In this document: positions 1 through 12,000 of the stretch, one piece after another
Layout: every line of letters begins with the position of its first letter
How positions within the stretch are numbered: position 1 is the stretch's first letter
Assembly (NCBI RefSeq): GCF_030269305.1
Contig: NZ_BSTC01000009.1
Coordinates: 1 to 64,000 of the forward strand
Length of the DNA: 64,000 bases
From: Kineosporia sp. NBRC 101731
Lineage (GTDB): Bacteria; Actinomycetota; Actinomycetes; Actinomycetales; Kineosporiaceae
Direction of reading: 5' to 3'
Position numbers and translations under genes: made by a program
Notes under the pieces: model-generated
Databases searched by the model: none
Seen by the model: the letters and a program-made list of their open reading frames with translations, nothing else
What the model was told of the DNA's origin: nothing

Positions 1-3000
1 GGTCGGCGGCTGCTTCGGCGGGTGTGGAGACCATTGGTACGGCGGGTGCGGGTGCTGCGGGTCTGGGCGCGCTGGCCTTGATGAACAAGCCCAATGGTTT
101 CAACAAACCGGGCTGGTACACGAAGATGACAGGCGGGGGCTCGGGCACCTCCACCACGAACTCTCCCAATGGTTCTGAAAATTCCTCTGCCGGAGATGGT
201 TCCGGTCCGGAGACGGAAGATCTCAAGGGCGGGTACGGCAGCAACGGCAACGGTGCGGTCGCTCCACCCCCGGGTCTGCCGGGTGTGACGGTACCTCCGG
301 TGGTCAATGGCCTGGGGGGCGGGCCGACGACGGTCAACGTCAACGGCACGATCAACGTCAATGGGTCCGGAACGTCGTCGAACTCGGAGTTCGGTGGACC
401 GAGCCGGACGAACACCGACAGCACCGTGGTGTCCAACGGTTCGCAGGACAGTGTCTTCTCGGAGCCGGGTTCGGGTGTTTCGACGCCGGGCAGCGAGGTC
501 AGCAGTACGGATTACACTGCGCTGCGCCAGACGCTGGAGAACATTGCCCAGAACCAGGTGTTCCTAGGCCAAAATGGTTCTGGTAAAACGAATGACGGAA
601 AGACGAACACTGGTCTTCCCATCCCGGTGGTGGGTCTGAACGGCACGACCGGTCAGAACGGCACGGGCGGTCAGAACGGAACCGGGGGGCGTAGCGGTAC
701 GCCGGACGCGGCCCGGAACCAGGCGGACGATCTCTTCGGGACGATCCCCGACGCCGTTCGTCACACGCTGCCGGCACCGCTGATCCCGGATTCCATCGGA
801 TCGAAAGCGACGGTGAATCAGTCGGTCGATCTGTTCGGGGTCATCCCGGACAACGTTCGCAGCACCCTTCCCCCGGCCCTGATCCCCGACCCGGTCACTT
901 CCGATCAGTCTGTTGCTCAGGCAAATTCGGCCGGTTCCTGGGCGACGGGCAACCAGACCCAGGCCGCGCCGGACCAGACCGCACCGGTTCAGACCGTGAC
1001 GGGCCAGTCGACGTCGGGTCAGACGGTGCCGGGTCAGACGGTGCCGGGCCAGTCGACGTCGGGTCAGACGGTGCCGGGTCAGACCGTGCCGGGTCAGTCG
1101 ACGCCGGGCCAGGTTCCGCTGCTCGGCGCGGCGCTGCCGCTGACGAACGTGTCTTCGGGCCCGGCTCCGGTGTCGATGGTTTCGGGGCCGAATACGGTTC
1201 TTCCAGGTCCGGTTCCGACTCCCGCGGCGACGTTCGCCTCCTTGGTGACGCCGGAGCAGATGCGGGCCGGTCTGGATCGGTACATGGCGGAGGCACGTCA
1301 GCAGCCGGGCGCGGATGCCCAGGATCTGCTGCGCTCGGGTGGTCTTGCCGGGGCGTCGGTCAGCGACTACTCCGCCTGGTACCAACGGCAGACCCAGGGT
1401 GCCGCTCTTCCCGCCTATGGTGGCGCTCCGCTGCCGAATGTCTCGGTGGCCCGCGACCAGTTCGCTCAATTCATCGCCGAGCAGCGTGAGCAGATGGCGA
1501 GAGGGCTGGAGCAGCGTGTCCGCCTGAGCGACAGCTCGGTGAACATTCAGCAGTTGCAGATGCTGATGTATCCGGCGTCGTCGTCCTCGTTCGTGCCGTC
1601 TCCGCCGTCGCCGGCCACGGTCGCGGCGACGCCGCTGTCACCGACGCATTGGGTTCCTGTCGGAGATTCCTGGAGTGGTGTCACCCAGGCGGTTCAGGAC
1701 GGTGGCCACGGCACCACAGTCTTCATCAACACCCAGCCGGCGGGACAGCCGCAGCAGAACCTGGCCGTGGTGAACTGGCAGGGACAAGCGGTGCTGCTGG
1801 ATCTGCCGGCGTCCGAGACGGTGGGGTCCGGGCAGCCGAGCAACGGTTGGATCCAGTCCCTGAGCGCTCTGCCGCAGGCGCCGCCGCCGGGCGCGCAGAT
1901 GATCGTGGTGGGCAATTCCGGGGCGGTGCAGGCCGGTCCGGCTCCGTCCACGGTGACATCGCCCGGCGTGACGGGATCCACCCCCACGCCGATTCCTCAG
2001 GTCGTGCAGCCCCAGCAGGCCGGTCCGGCCCCGGCCGCCCAGCCGAACCAGACGTCCCCGCAGCCGTCCTCGCCACCCGACACCGACGTCCCCCGTTCGT
2101 CGATCGACGGTCTGGACGTTCCCGGAACTGTCACCGGTGAGCAGACATTCGGCGCGACCGACGGCGACGGCCCGACAGCACCGACCGACCGCACCGCGCG
2201 GCCGAACCAGCAGGGCCAGCCGGACCAGCAGAGCGAGCCGAGCCAGCCGAACCAGCAGGGTCAACTGAACCAGCAGAGCCTGCAGAGTCGTCCGGACCAG
2301 CAGAGCCAGCTAGACCAGCAGAACCGGCCGGAACGGCCCGACCAGTCGGCGCCGGACCTCCGACCGGACGGAGCCGACCGGCCGACGCAAGACGATCAGG
2401 CAGACGATCGCGGACAGAACGATCGTGGCGACCAGCCGGCCGATCGTCCGGAACCGATCACCGGCGACCAGTCCGTCCCGACTCCTCGCGCTCCTGAGAC
2501 GGTCTCTCCCGCAGGAACCTTCACCCTGGGCACATTCGGCCCGGCTCTGTCGTCCACCTTGACATCGTCGGGAATGGGCGGGGGGCGACGCCGGCCCGAG
2601 GTCAAGGGCGACAACCGCACCCGCAACTTCGATGCCTGGCTGCGGGAGCAGTCGAACGAGGCCCGGGCATTCCTGAGGAGCCAGACGCCTGAGCGGGCAG
2701 GCCAGTTCCAGACGGTGGCCCAGGAAATCGTCCGTGGTCTGCGCCGTGACGGTGGGGTGCACCGGCTGGACCAGGACGTCGTGCCGGTCGTCACCTCGTT
2801 GTTGATGGCGAACTCGCCGGAGGGCGCGTCGCCGGACCGGATCCCGGAACCGGTTTTCGCCCAGGTGCGGCAGCAGGGCCAGGATCTGGTGAGAGGGCTG
2901 GGACTGCTCCCGATCGGTCTGCCGGGTGGGGCGCCGGGTGTGGGCGGGGTGTGGATCGACGGGGTCCGGCTGTCGGAGAACCATCCGTTCGCCTCGAATG

Positions 3001-6000
3001 ACGCCGTGGCGAGCCTGATGCACGACGGTCTCGCTCATGCGTTCGAGAGTCCGGACGAACTACGGTCTTTCGTTCAGGGACGAACCGACCATCTGGGTAA
3101 TCTCCCGGGTCCCCACAGCACGGGTACGTGGGTGCGGTTCATGGACGATCAGAGCAACGTCATTGGTGAGAACCATGATCGGGTGACGTTGCTGGATGTG
3201 CTGAATGCGGTCGGCGGCCCGGATCCGGGGAAGTGGCCGTCGTTCACCGATGAGCTCATTCCGATGGATGATCTGTCGGGCAGCCCGATGCTGCGGCAGA
3301 TGGTGCATTCCACGTATGCGCCGGTGGCGGCGATGTACGGGTTGATGAACCCGGTGGTGGATTTCCCGAGTCACGGTGGGGAGTCGATTTATCCGCGTCT
3401 GGCTGAAACGGTGTCGGGTTGGTCGCAGTATCTGAATGATCCGACCTTCCAGTCACTGGCGGATGCGGGTTGGGGGCATCGGGGGTCGGAGTCGATCCGG
3501 CTGGCTTTCGCGCATGCCATTGATCTGGCGAACGGGAGTGGTAGCGGGCAGCCGGGATCGCCCTTGGGCCAGCAGGAGGGCGCGGTCGGGAATGCCGTTC
3601 GTCAGGCGCCTCGGGTGCTTCAGTTCGTTCAGGGGATTCAGCCGCGTCAGCCTCTGCACGAGGCGCTGAATGATTTCCGCGCGCGTCTGGGCCCGCAGTT
3701 CGATGCGCAGTTCATGCCGCAGCTGGCGAATTTCACGCGTTCGTATCTGCAGATGATGCAGGTGCGGGCCCTGGGTGATGCGAGCCTGCCGGAGAACGTG
3801 CGGGAGGAACTGGGCGAGCACGACGATCCGCGGGTGTTGTTCCAGCATTGGCGTGATGCGTCGATGGCTGAGGTGACGCGCGCGGCGATGGACCGTGAGG
3901 TGCGGTACATCGGGATGGGCGCCGATCACGCGCGGTTCATCGAGAATGACTACACGGGTGAGCCTCTGGGTGCTTACGTGTACGAGATGGACGGCGAAGG
4001 TCTGGAGACCTTCGAGCAGGAGACCCAGGATCTGCTCAACCAGCCGGTTCCCGGCGCGGTTCCGCCTGCGCTCACGCTCGCGCAGTTCACGCCCGATCTC
4101 AACGGTGTGCTGGATTCCTCGCAGGTGCGGGGGTGGCGGGGGCCGCGTCCGGACCCCGGACAGCGGCCGCTGGACGGATGGTGGACCGATCAGGTCGGCC
4201 AGGCCCGGGCCTTCCTGGATGCGGCGGGGCCCCGGGCCGGGCAGTTCCGGGTGGCTGCGGCGGAGGAAGTACTGAGGGGCGTGCCGGTCGACAGCGCCTC
4301 ACGCCGACGGGTGAACGATGAAGCGGTGCCGGTGATCGCGGCGCTGCTGATGGCCAACTCGCCGGACGGGGTGACGCCGGACCTGGTGCCCGAGGTGGTC
4401 CGTCAGCAGGTACGACAGTCCGTCGCCGGGGCACTGGGCGGGTTGGGTCTGCTCGGGTTCGGCCCGTTGGGTGGCGGCCCCGATCGGGGCGGCGTCTGGG
4501 TCGATGAACAGTGGATGACGCCGAACCATCCCGCGGGTGCGGATCCGCGGTTGTCACGGTTGATGAGCGACGGCCAGGTCCATCTTTTCGAGAACCCGGA
4601 CGAGCTGGGTGCGTACCTGAACGGCCAGACCGACCATCTGGGCAACCTCCCGGGCGAGCACGGCCGGGGTGTCTGGGCGCGGTTCATGGAGGACGAGAGC
4701 AACATCATCGGTGAGCATCACGAAAAGCTCACCTTGATCGATGTTCTGAACACGGTTTCCGGGGGTGACCGGTCGCGGTGGCCCTCATTCACCGACGAGA
4801 TCTTCCCGGTGGACAACCTGTCGGGAAGCCCCTCCCTGCAGCGGATCGTGACGCAGACCTACGCCCCGATCGCGGCGATGTACGGTCTGAACAACCCGGC
4901 CGCCGACATCCCGGCTCACGGTGGGGAGTCGATCTTCCCGCGCCTGGCGGAGTCGCTGTCGGGCTGGGGCCCGCTCCTGAACGACCCGACCTTTGCCGAA
5001 CTCTCGAACGGTGGATGGGCACACCGGGGGTCGGAGTCACTGCGGCTGGCCTTCGCGCACGGGGTGGACCTGGCCAGCGGCCGCGGATCCGATGCTCCGG
5101 GGCCGGTGCTGGCGCAGCTCGAGGCCGCTGTCGGCGCGGCCGTGCGAGACGCGCCACTGGTGCGGGACTTCGTGGCCGCGATGCCGCCCCGGGCGGCGAT
5201 GGGCCAAGGGCTCAACCAGTTCCGCAACCACCTCGGACCCCGGTTCGACAGCGAATTCATGCCTCAGTTAAGGGCGTTCACGAATTCCTACCTGCACCTG
5301 ATGCGGGTGCGGGCGCTGGAAGACGCCACTCTGCCGCAGCATGTGCGCGAGGAGCTGGCCGCGCACGACGATCCGCAGGTGATGTTCCAGCACTGGCGTG
5401 ATGCGTCGATGGCCGAGGTGACGCGCGCGGCGATGGACCGTGGGGTGCGGTACATCGGGATGGGTGCGGATCACGCGCGGTTCATCGAGAATGACTACAC
5501 GGGTGAGCCTCTGGGTGCCTATGTGTACGAGATGGGCGGCGAGGCCCTGCAGACGTTCCAGGGTGACACCTTGCTCCACCAGAGCCAGGTGCCCCCGCCG
5601 GTCTGGGAGAGTCCTTTCCCCGATTCTGGTTTCGCGCTGGGGGAGTTCACACCCGCGTTGGTTGACACGCTGCGTAATGCCGCCTTGGGCTCTCGATCGC
5701 AGCTACGGGATCCGGACGGTCAGAACGACCGCGGCGACCGGTTCGATGCCTGGTGGGACGACCAGGTGCAGCAGGCGCGCGACTTCCTCGCGACCCGGCC
5801 GCAGGACGAAGTGCTTCAGCTGCAGCGTCTGGCCCAGGAACTCGTGGGTAAACTCCCCACGACCAGCCGGGCCCGGGTCACGGCGGAAGTCGTCCCGGTG
5901 ATGACGGCCCTGGTGACGGCGAACCCGCCGTCCCCCGAGATCAGTTCCCAGGTGAGGGGAGCCGCTCTCGAGATCATCCGGGGACTGGGCCTGCGTCCGC

Positions 6001-9000
6001 AGACCTTGCCGGGCGGTAACCCGAAACTCGAGCCGTCCTCCCTTGGCACGCGCCCGGATCCGGGTGCCGGGACCTCCCGCGACCCGGCCGGCGGCGGGAA
6101 CCAGAACGGTGTCACCCGGGACGCCCAGAACCGTCACGTGCCACCGGCACCCCTGGCGCCCAAGGACGTTCCCGGTGCTGGGCAGGACCTCCTCGGCATC
6201 ACCCCGGGCACGGACACCCGGTGGTACAAGGAGCAGCGGGATGCGTTCCAGCGGCTGCGCGAACTCGGCGCGACTACGCAGGGCGGTGCCGAGCGGCTGG
6301 CCCAGCAGGTCGGCGCCCGGCGTCAGGACCTGCTGAACGACGCCGTGCTGGCCGGCTACTTCTACCCCGACGGCTACGGTGTGCATCACCTGGGAGGGAT
6401 CGAGCGGCTGCGCCGTCTGGTCGAGACGACCCCGACGCTGAGGGCGAACGTGCCGCCTCTCCTGGGGCAGCCCGTGTCCCGGGGGCACCTGCAGGCCCTG
6501 GCGAACACCGTCCTGCCCGGTGGTTCGCTCTCCCTGCGGGAGAAGATTCAGAAGCTGGCCGTGGTGGCCGGTTCCCAGGCCGAGACCACGATCGCCACGC
6601 TGCAGCAAGGGCTGGTGGACCAGCCCGCCCGGATCGCGGTGCAGCGATCCTGGGAGGTCAGCCAGCTCCCGCTCAAGGTGATCCAGGCCAACCGGGCGAT
6701 CGAACTGCTCCAGGACACGCCGGATTCCGGTGAGGCGGGTGACCGCCGGAAGCAGCGTGGGCAGGAGCTGACCGACTCGCTGAAGGCCGTCAGCGACCTG
6801 TCCAGCGGGAAGCCCCGGAGTGAACCGGTCCGGCCGGGTGAGCTGGAGGCAGCCCTGCACCGGGTGGAGACCCAGCTCTCCGCGTTGTACGACGACGTCT
6901 TCACCGAGATGCACCCCGGCATCGAACAGCGTCTCAACGATCTCGGCGACCGATTCAACAGCATCTACGGACCGGCCGGCACGGTACACACGAGCGCACC
7001 AGGTCCGCTCAGCGCGGCGGAACTGGCCACCCAGCGTCAAACGCTGCACGAGATCCAGCGTTCGGTGAGCGATCTGGTGGGCCGGGCCGACCGTGTCGGT
7101 ATCGACGCGACCCTGGTCGACCGGTTGAACGACGCCCGGGAAGCGCTCGACAAGCTGTCGGACGACTTCGAGTCCCAGCACGAGCCCGTGGGCAAGGGGA
7201 AGCAGCCGATCGGGCACTCCGTACCCCCGCCCGCCGGCGAGACGACCACGGGGACGCCCCCGAAGCCCGACCGTCGTCTGCCGGCCCGGGTCATCGTGGA
7301 GTCGCGGGCCGGGCGCAAGATACCGTGGGGCGAGTTCGGGCACCCTGTCAGCATCGGTGGCCGCCCGGTGCAGTCCCTCGACGCGGTCGCGCAGCGGGCC
7401 GCGGACCAGTTCGACGGCAAGATCCCGGCCACCCTGAAGGCATCGATCCTGCGGGAGATCCCGAGGCTCGGGCAGATCAACCAGGCGCCGCGGCCGAACC
7501 AGGTGACGGCCGAGCCCACACCCGACGTCTACCAGGACCGGATGCCGGCCTGGGACCCGGCCCGGCGCCTGTTCGCCGACCAGGGGCTCGACCTCGGGGA
7601 CGGGGCCCGGCTGTTCCTCGATCTCGGGCCGCTGCACCAACCGGGCAGCACCACTTACCACCGCCCCGAAGACGTGCAGAAGCTGCCGCTGGGAGCGAAG
7701 CCGACCCAGTCCGTCGACCCGCCGCAGTACCAGGCACCGGGTCTGTTCCAGGACTACTACGGCGCGACCTACGCGAACTTCAACACCAGCTTCGACTTCA
7801 CCCTGCCGCGTGCCGCGAGCATCGGTTTCGGCGGCAAGGTGAACGTGCGTGGCCAGCGGTTGCAGGGGCAGTACGAGGGTGGTGTCTTCACCAGCGAACC
7901 GGGAGCCGCCCACAGCCAGTTCGCCTACTTCAGCACCCGGCCGGCGAGTTCGCCGGCCGCGGCCCCGGTGGGCACCCCCGGACCGTCCACCGCGACCGCC
8001 CCTGGCGCGACCGCTCCCGACGGGAGCCAGTGGCGCATCACGTACACCGATGCCTCGGGTACCTCGCAGACCGTTCAGGTGTCGGAGGACGTGATGCTCG
8101 CCTTCGCCGACAACGAGTCGCCGGAGGTGAAGACCGATACCCCGCAGCCGGATCCGCAGAGCCAGGACGAGATCCAGAATGACACGACGGGCGACGGTCC
8201 GCCCGAGCCGCATCCCGAGCAGGGCGAACTCGGTGAGCTCTTCTCGTTGCCGGCGAACGCGTCGCAGGCGAAGAAGGATGCCTTCCACGACGTCACCTGG
8301 CGGGTCTTCACCGCGGACGAGTCGATCTCGGCCGCCGAGGCCGGGACCGGCCGGAAAACCGATCCGGTCAAGCAGATCCACGACCGCTTCCCCGACGGTG
8401 GCGACGATCTCAAGCGACAGCTCGACGATCTCTTCGACGACAGCTCGCTGTTCCGGCACCGGATGGACATCTTCGGCTCGGGGTACACCACGCCGACGAT
8501 GAAGACGAACGACACCGGGGGCTGGGTCGGGCTGAACCTCAAGGGCCGGGTGTCGTCCATCCAGGCGGTGGGCGTGGCCAAGACCCCGCTCCAGCAGGAC
8601 ACCCGGAGTCTGTTCTGGGGCGGTGAGACCAAGGGGTACACCAGCAGCCTGGGCGGAAGCAGCCGCGTAGGAGGCAAATCGGTCAAGCTCTGGCCGACCA
8701 AGTCGCAGCTCCGGGCCGGTCTGGCCCCCTCGGGCGGTCAGCAGCGCGGGAGGACCCGCGAGGAGAACGTCTCGTTCGGTGCTGGCAACTGGCGCTACCG
8801 CAACTTCGAGTCGGACACCCGCACGTACCGCATGGACGTCGATCTGGTGACCGAGGTGCGCACGGATGCCGGCGGTGCCCGGACGCCCGTCACCACCAAG
8901 GTGACCCGTTACGTCCGGCTCACCGACCAGGAGGTGCAGCGCTTCGAGCAGGAGCTGCGGGACGTGCAGAACAGCACGAACGACAGCACCGTGCGCCCGG

Positions 9001-12000
9001 CCGACCGGCTGCCGCAGGACCAGAACGTGGCCACCGACCGCCAGCCGCCCCCGGCCATCCTGGCCGGAAAGAGCCGTGGGCCGGGCATCGTCGACAACCT
9101 CGGCACCTTCTACCAGGTGGCCGGCGACGCCACCAACATGATCAAGAACGCCGTTCGGGATCCGAAACTATTGGGCTCGCAGGGGCTCTCGCCGAGAGAT
9201 GCGCACGATCTCGAACGCTGGATCATGCAGAACTTCTCCACCCAGACGATGCTCCCGTTCAGTAGTCAGCTGATCAGCCACCAGGTGGGCCACACCACCT
9301 ATCTGAATGCCCCTGGCGGCCGGTTGCGGGTGGACGTGGCGGTCGCGTCCAACCAGGGTTCCACCTGGGTGGGCACGAAGTCGGGCGACGGCTCGATGGA
9401 CCACTACCCGATCGGCTACACCGATCTCGCGAACACCGACCGGCTGCAGGACGACCTCTCCGGCACCTGGTCGGGCAGCCTGGGCGGTAAGCCGAAACCG
9501 ATCGGTGACACCGCCAACCCGAGCCTCGACCTGAGCGAGGCACCGGGCAGCACGGGTGTCACCTGGCGGCAGCGCGAGCAGGTCGAGACGACGGCCAGGA
9601 ACGCCTCCTGGATCTCACAGGGATACCTGCAGAGCGGTCCGTTCCGCGGGTTCACCTTCCCGACCTCGTACCAGGTCGACACCAAGGTCACGTTCGAGCC
9701 GGACACCAGCACCGGGGCGACGGTCGCCGCCGCGGGCACCAAGGGCTGGCGCCCGGCCGCCCAGGCGCTGTCCGACCGGCGCTCGGGCCGGCCCCCGGAG
9801 AACCCGGCCGACAGCAGTCGGCGCGACTGGTACTCGGCATCCGACACCAAGAACATCCCGAGCATCATCCGCTACCAGGTGCCGGAGGGGCTGGCCCCGG
9901 AAGCCGGTCCCGGCGGCCAGGGCACCCCGAACCCCGACCTGGGCCGGGTCGTGGAGATCATCCCGCCGACCGTGGGTGGCCCGGGGATGCCGCCGGTGCT
10001 GCCGCCGTTCGACCCGGCCGCCCTCACCGACGGCGAGGTGCCGGAGGGCTGGCGCCTGCGCCGCAACGACCAGCCGCACGAGGTTCTCGGTGTGCCCGAG
10101 ATCGTCGCCACCACCAAGAAGCTGCTGGTGGACGCCGGGATCCCGGAGGCCGACTTCGGGCCGATGCTCCAGAGCTGGATCAACGAGGACCAGTTCATCC
10201 GGCGGCTGATGTTCAACCGTGACGTGGTCTCGGCCAGCCACTACTTCAGTCCCGGAAAGCTCTCGAACCGTCATGCCCGGGTCACCATGGTCGCCCGGCC
10301 GTACTCCGAGACGACCGAGCCGGGGCACGGCACTTTCCAGCAGAGCTCCATCGTGGAGTCCGAGCCCACCACGCAGTCCCAGGAACGCCACCGCTACAAC
10401 GAGACCGCCGCCGTCGGGGCGGACAACATCGGAACGGCGAAGGGCGGTTTCTCGGCCGGCACCAGTGTGAGTGTCAACGACGTCGAGACCCGCCGTCTGG
10501 AGTCGAACGAGCCGATCGCCGGGCAGTGGCTCTACTCGGCCAAGCGCGACCAGGTCCCGGTGCGTTCCGGAATGGTCTGGGACATCAAGGTGGAGAGCTG
10601 GGACGCGAACCCGTTGGGGCAGAGCGCCGCGAAGCACGGCGGTGCGCGTCTGGCCGTCCTGGGTGGTCTCTCGGTGCTGCGGCCCGAGGCCGACCTGCCT
10701 CAGCCGCAGCCCACCGGAATCCCGATCTCGATGCCGCCCTCGGAGATCCCCCTGCTGTCCGGGACGCTGTTCCACGACCCGTCGATGCCGGGGTCCGGTA
10801 CGTACAACTCGGTCACCGAGAGCGTTCAGAACGTGCTGCGGCAGATCGATCCCGACCTGCCCGACGTCGAGTTCCACATCGGCGACAACCGCCGCGGCGA
10901 GATCGGGAACACCGGTGTCCCGGTCAGTCTGAGTGCAATGCTCGACGACGGGTCGCTGCTCGGCCACCGCGCCACGATGGCGGGCCCGGGCCTGTTCCTG
11001 CACCAGAGCCGCAGCACGGCCGGTGGCGTCGACGACGTGACCCTGGAGATCCGGGCCGAGGAGATCCCGCCCGGTGAGATCGACCAGGCCTGGGTGGACG
11101 CGGGCCTGATCGGCGCGGACGGTAGTTACCTCTACGACTTCACCGAGGACGCCGACCAGTACACCTACAAGCTCAACACCCAGAGGGACACCGACCGCAC
11201 GGTCACGTTCACCGTTCGGTCGACCTCGGCCGGAGGCACCTACCAGGGCTTCCCGGTCCTGAAGGGCACGACCGGCGGAAGTGTTTCGGGTGGACTGAGC
11301 AACAACCCGTACACCGCGGACGTGCGCCACCGGGGCCGGGTGCACCGTCTGCGGGACGTGGTGCGACTGGGCGGGCCGGTGCACCACTACAACGGTATGT
11401 ACCGGATCTCGGTGACGGCCCACCGCAACTACGATCCCTCCAGGCCGATGCAGGTGCTCGGCCCGGTCGGCGAGAAGGGCCTGAACCTGGCTCATTCCAC
11501 GCTGGGGCCGGGATCGAGGTCGGCCACCTCGGTGACCGAGAACGTCTACGTGCCCGAGACCGTGTCCGTGCCCGAGGCCGTGCTCCGCAGCCCGGGCGGC
11601 AAGCCCGGCGCGATCGCTGTCCCGGTGCCCACCACCGATGCCTCCGGCCGACAGCTCGGCGCCTCACAGATTCTGCAGGGCCACGGTCTGGACGAACTGC
11701 ACGTCACCCCGGGCGAGGCGCTGGACCGCTCGGTGATCCACCTGGGTATCAGCAAGCCGGCCCTGCGCTCGATGCACGATCAGACGCTGAACGCGCTGGA
11801 CGCGAGCAGTATCGGTCAGCAGGGCGGGCCGATGGCGAGGACCAGCGCCGCCCGTGAGGCATACTCGCTCACCACCACACCGGCCCAGGTACTCAGCAGC
11901 ACGCACCTGACGCTGGGCGCCGGGCACACCTACCCGCCCTTCAGTCGCGGCAGCGGGGTCCTGACCGACGGACTGACCACGCTCAAGGTGACATCCCGCT

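Larger units (their letters stand above)
3..1250 (+). other. N-terminal Ala/Gly-rich segment and low-complexity stalk of the giant protein
   Basis: The first 30 codons are Ala/Gly-rich and hydrophobic (around GAGAAGLGALALM), then the sequence turns into Gly/Ser/Asn/Pro/Gln-rich disordered linker with few charged residues. In actinobacterial ESX-associated toxins an N-terminal WXG100-like or CpnT-like helical domain is commonly followed by such a linker. That domain, if present, is left of the window. Confidence 0.6.
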
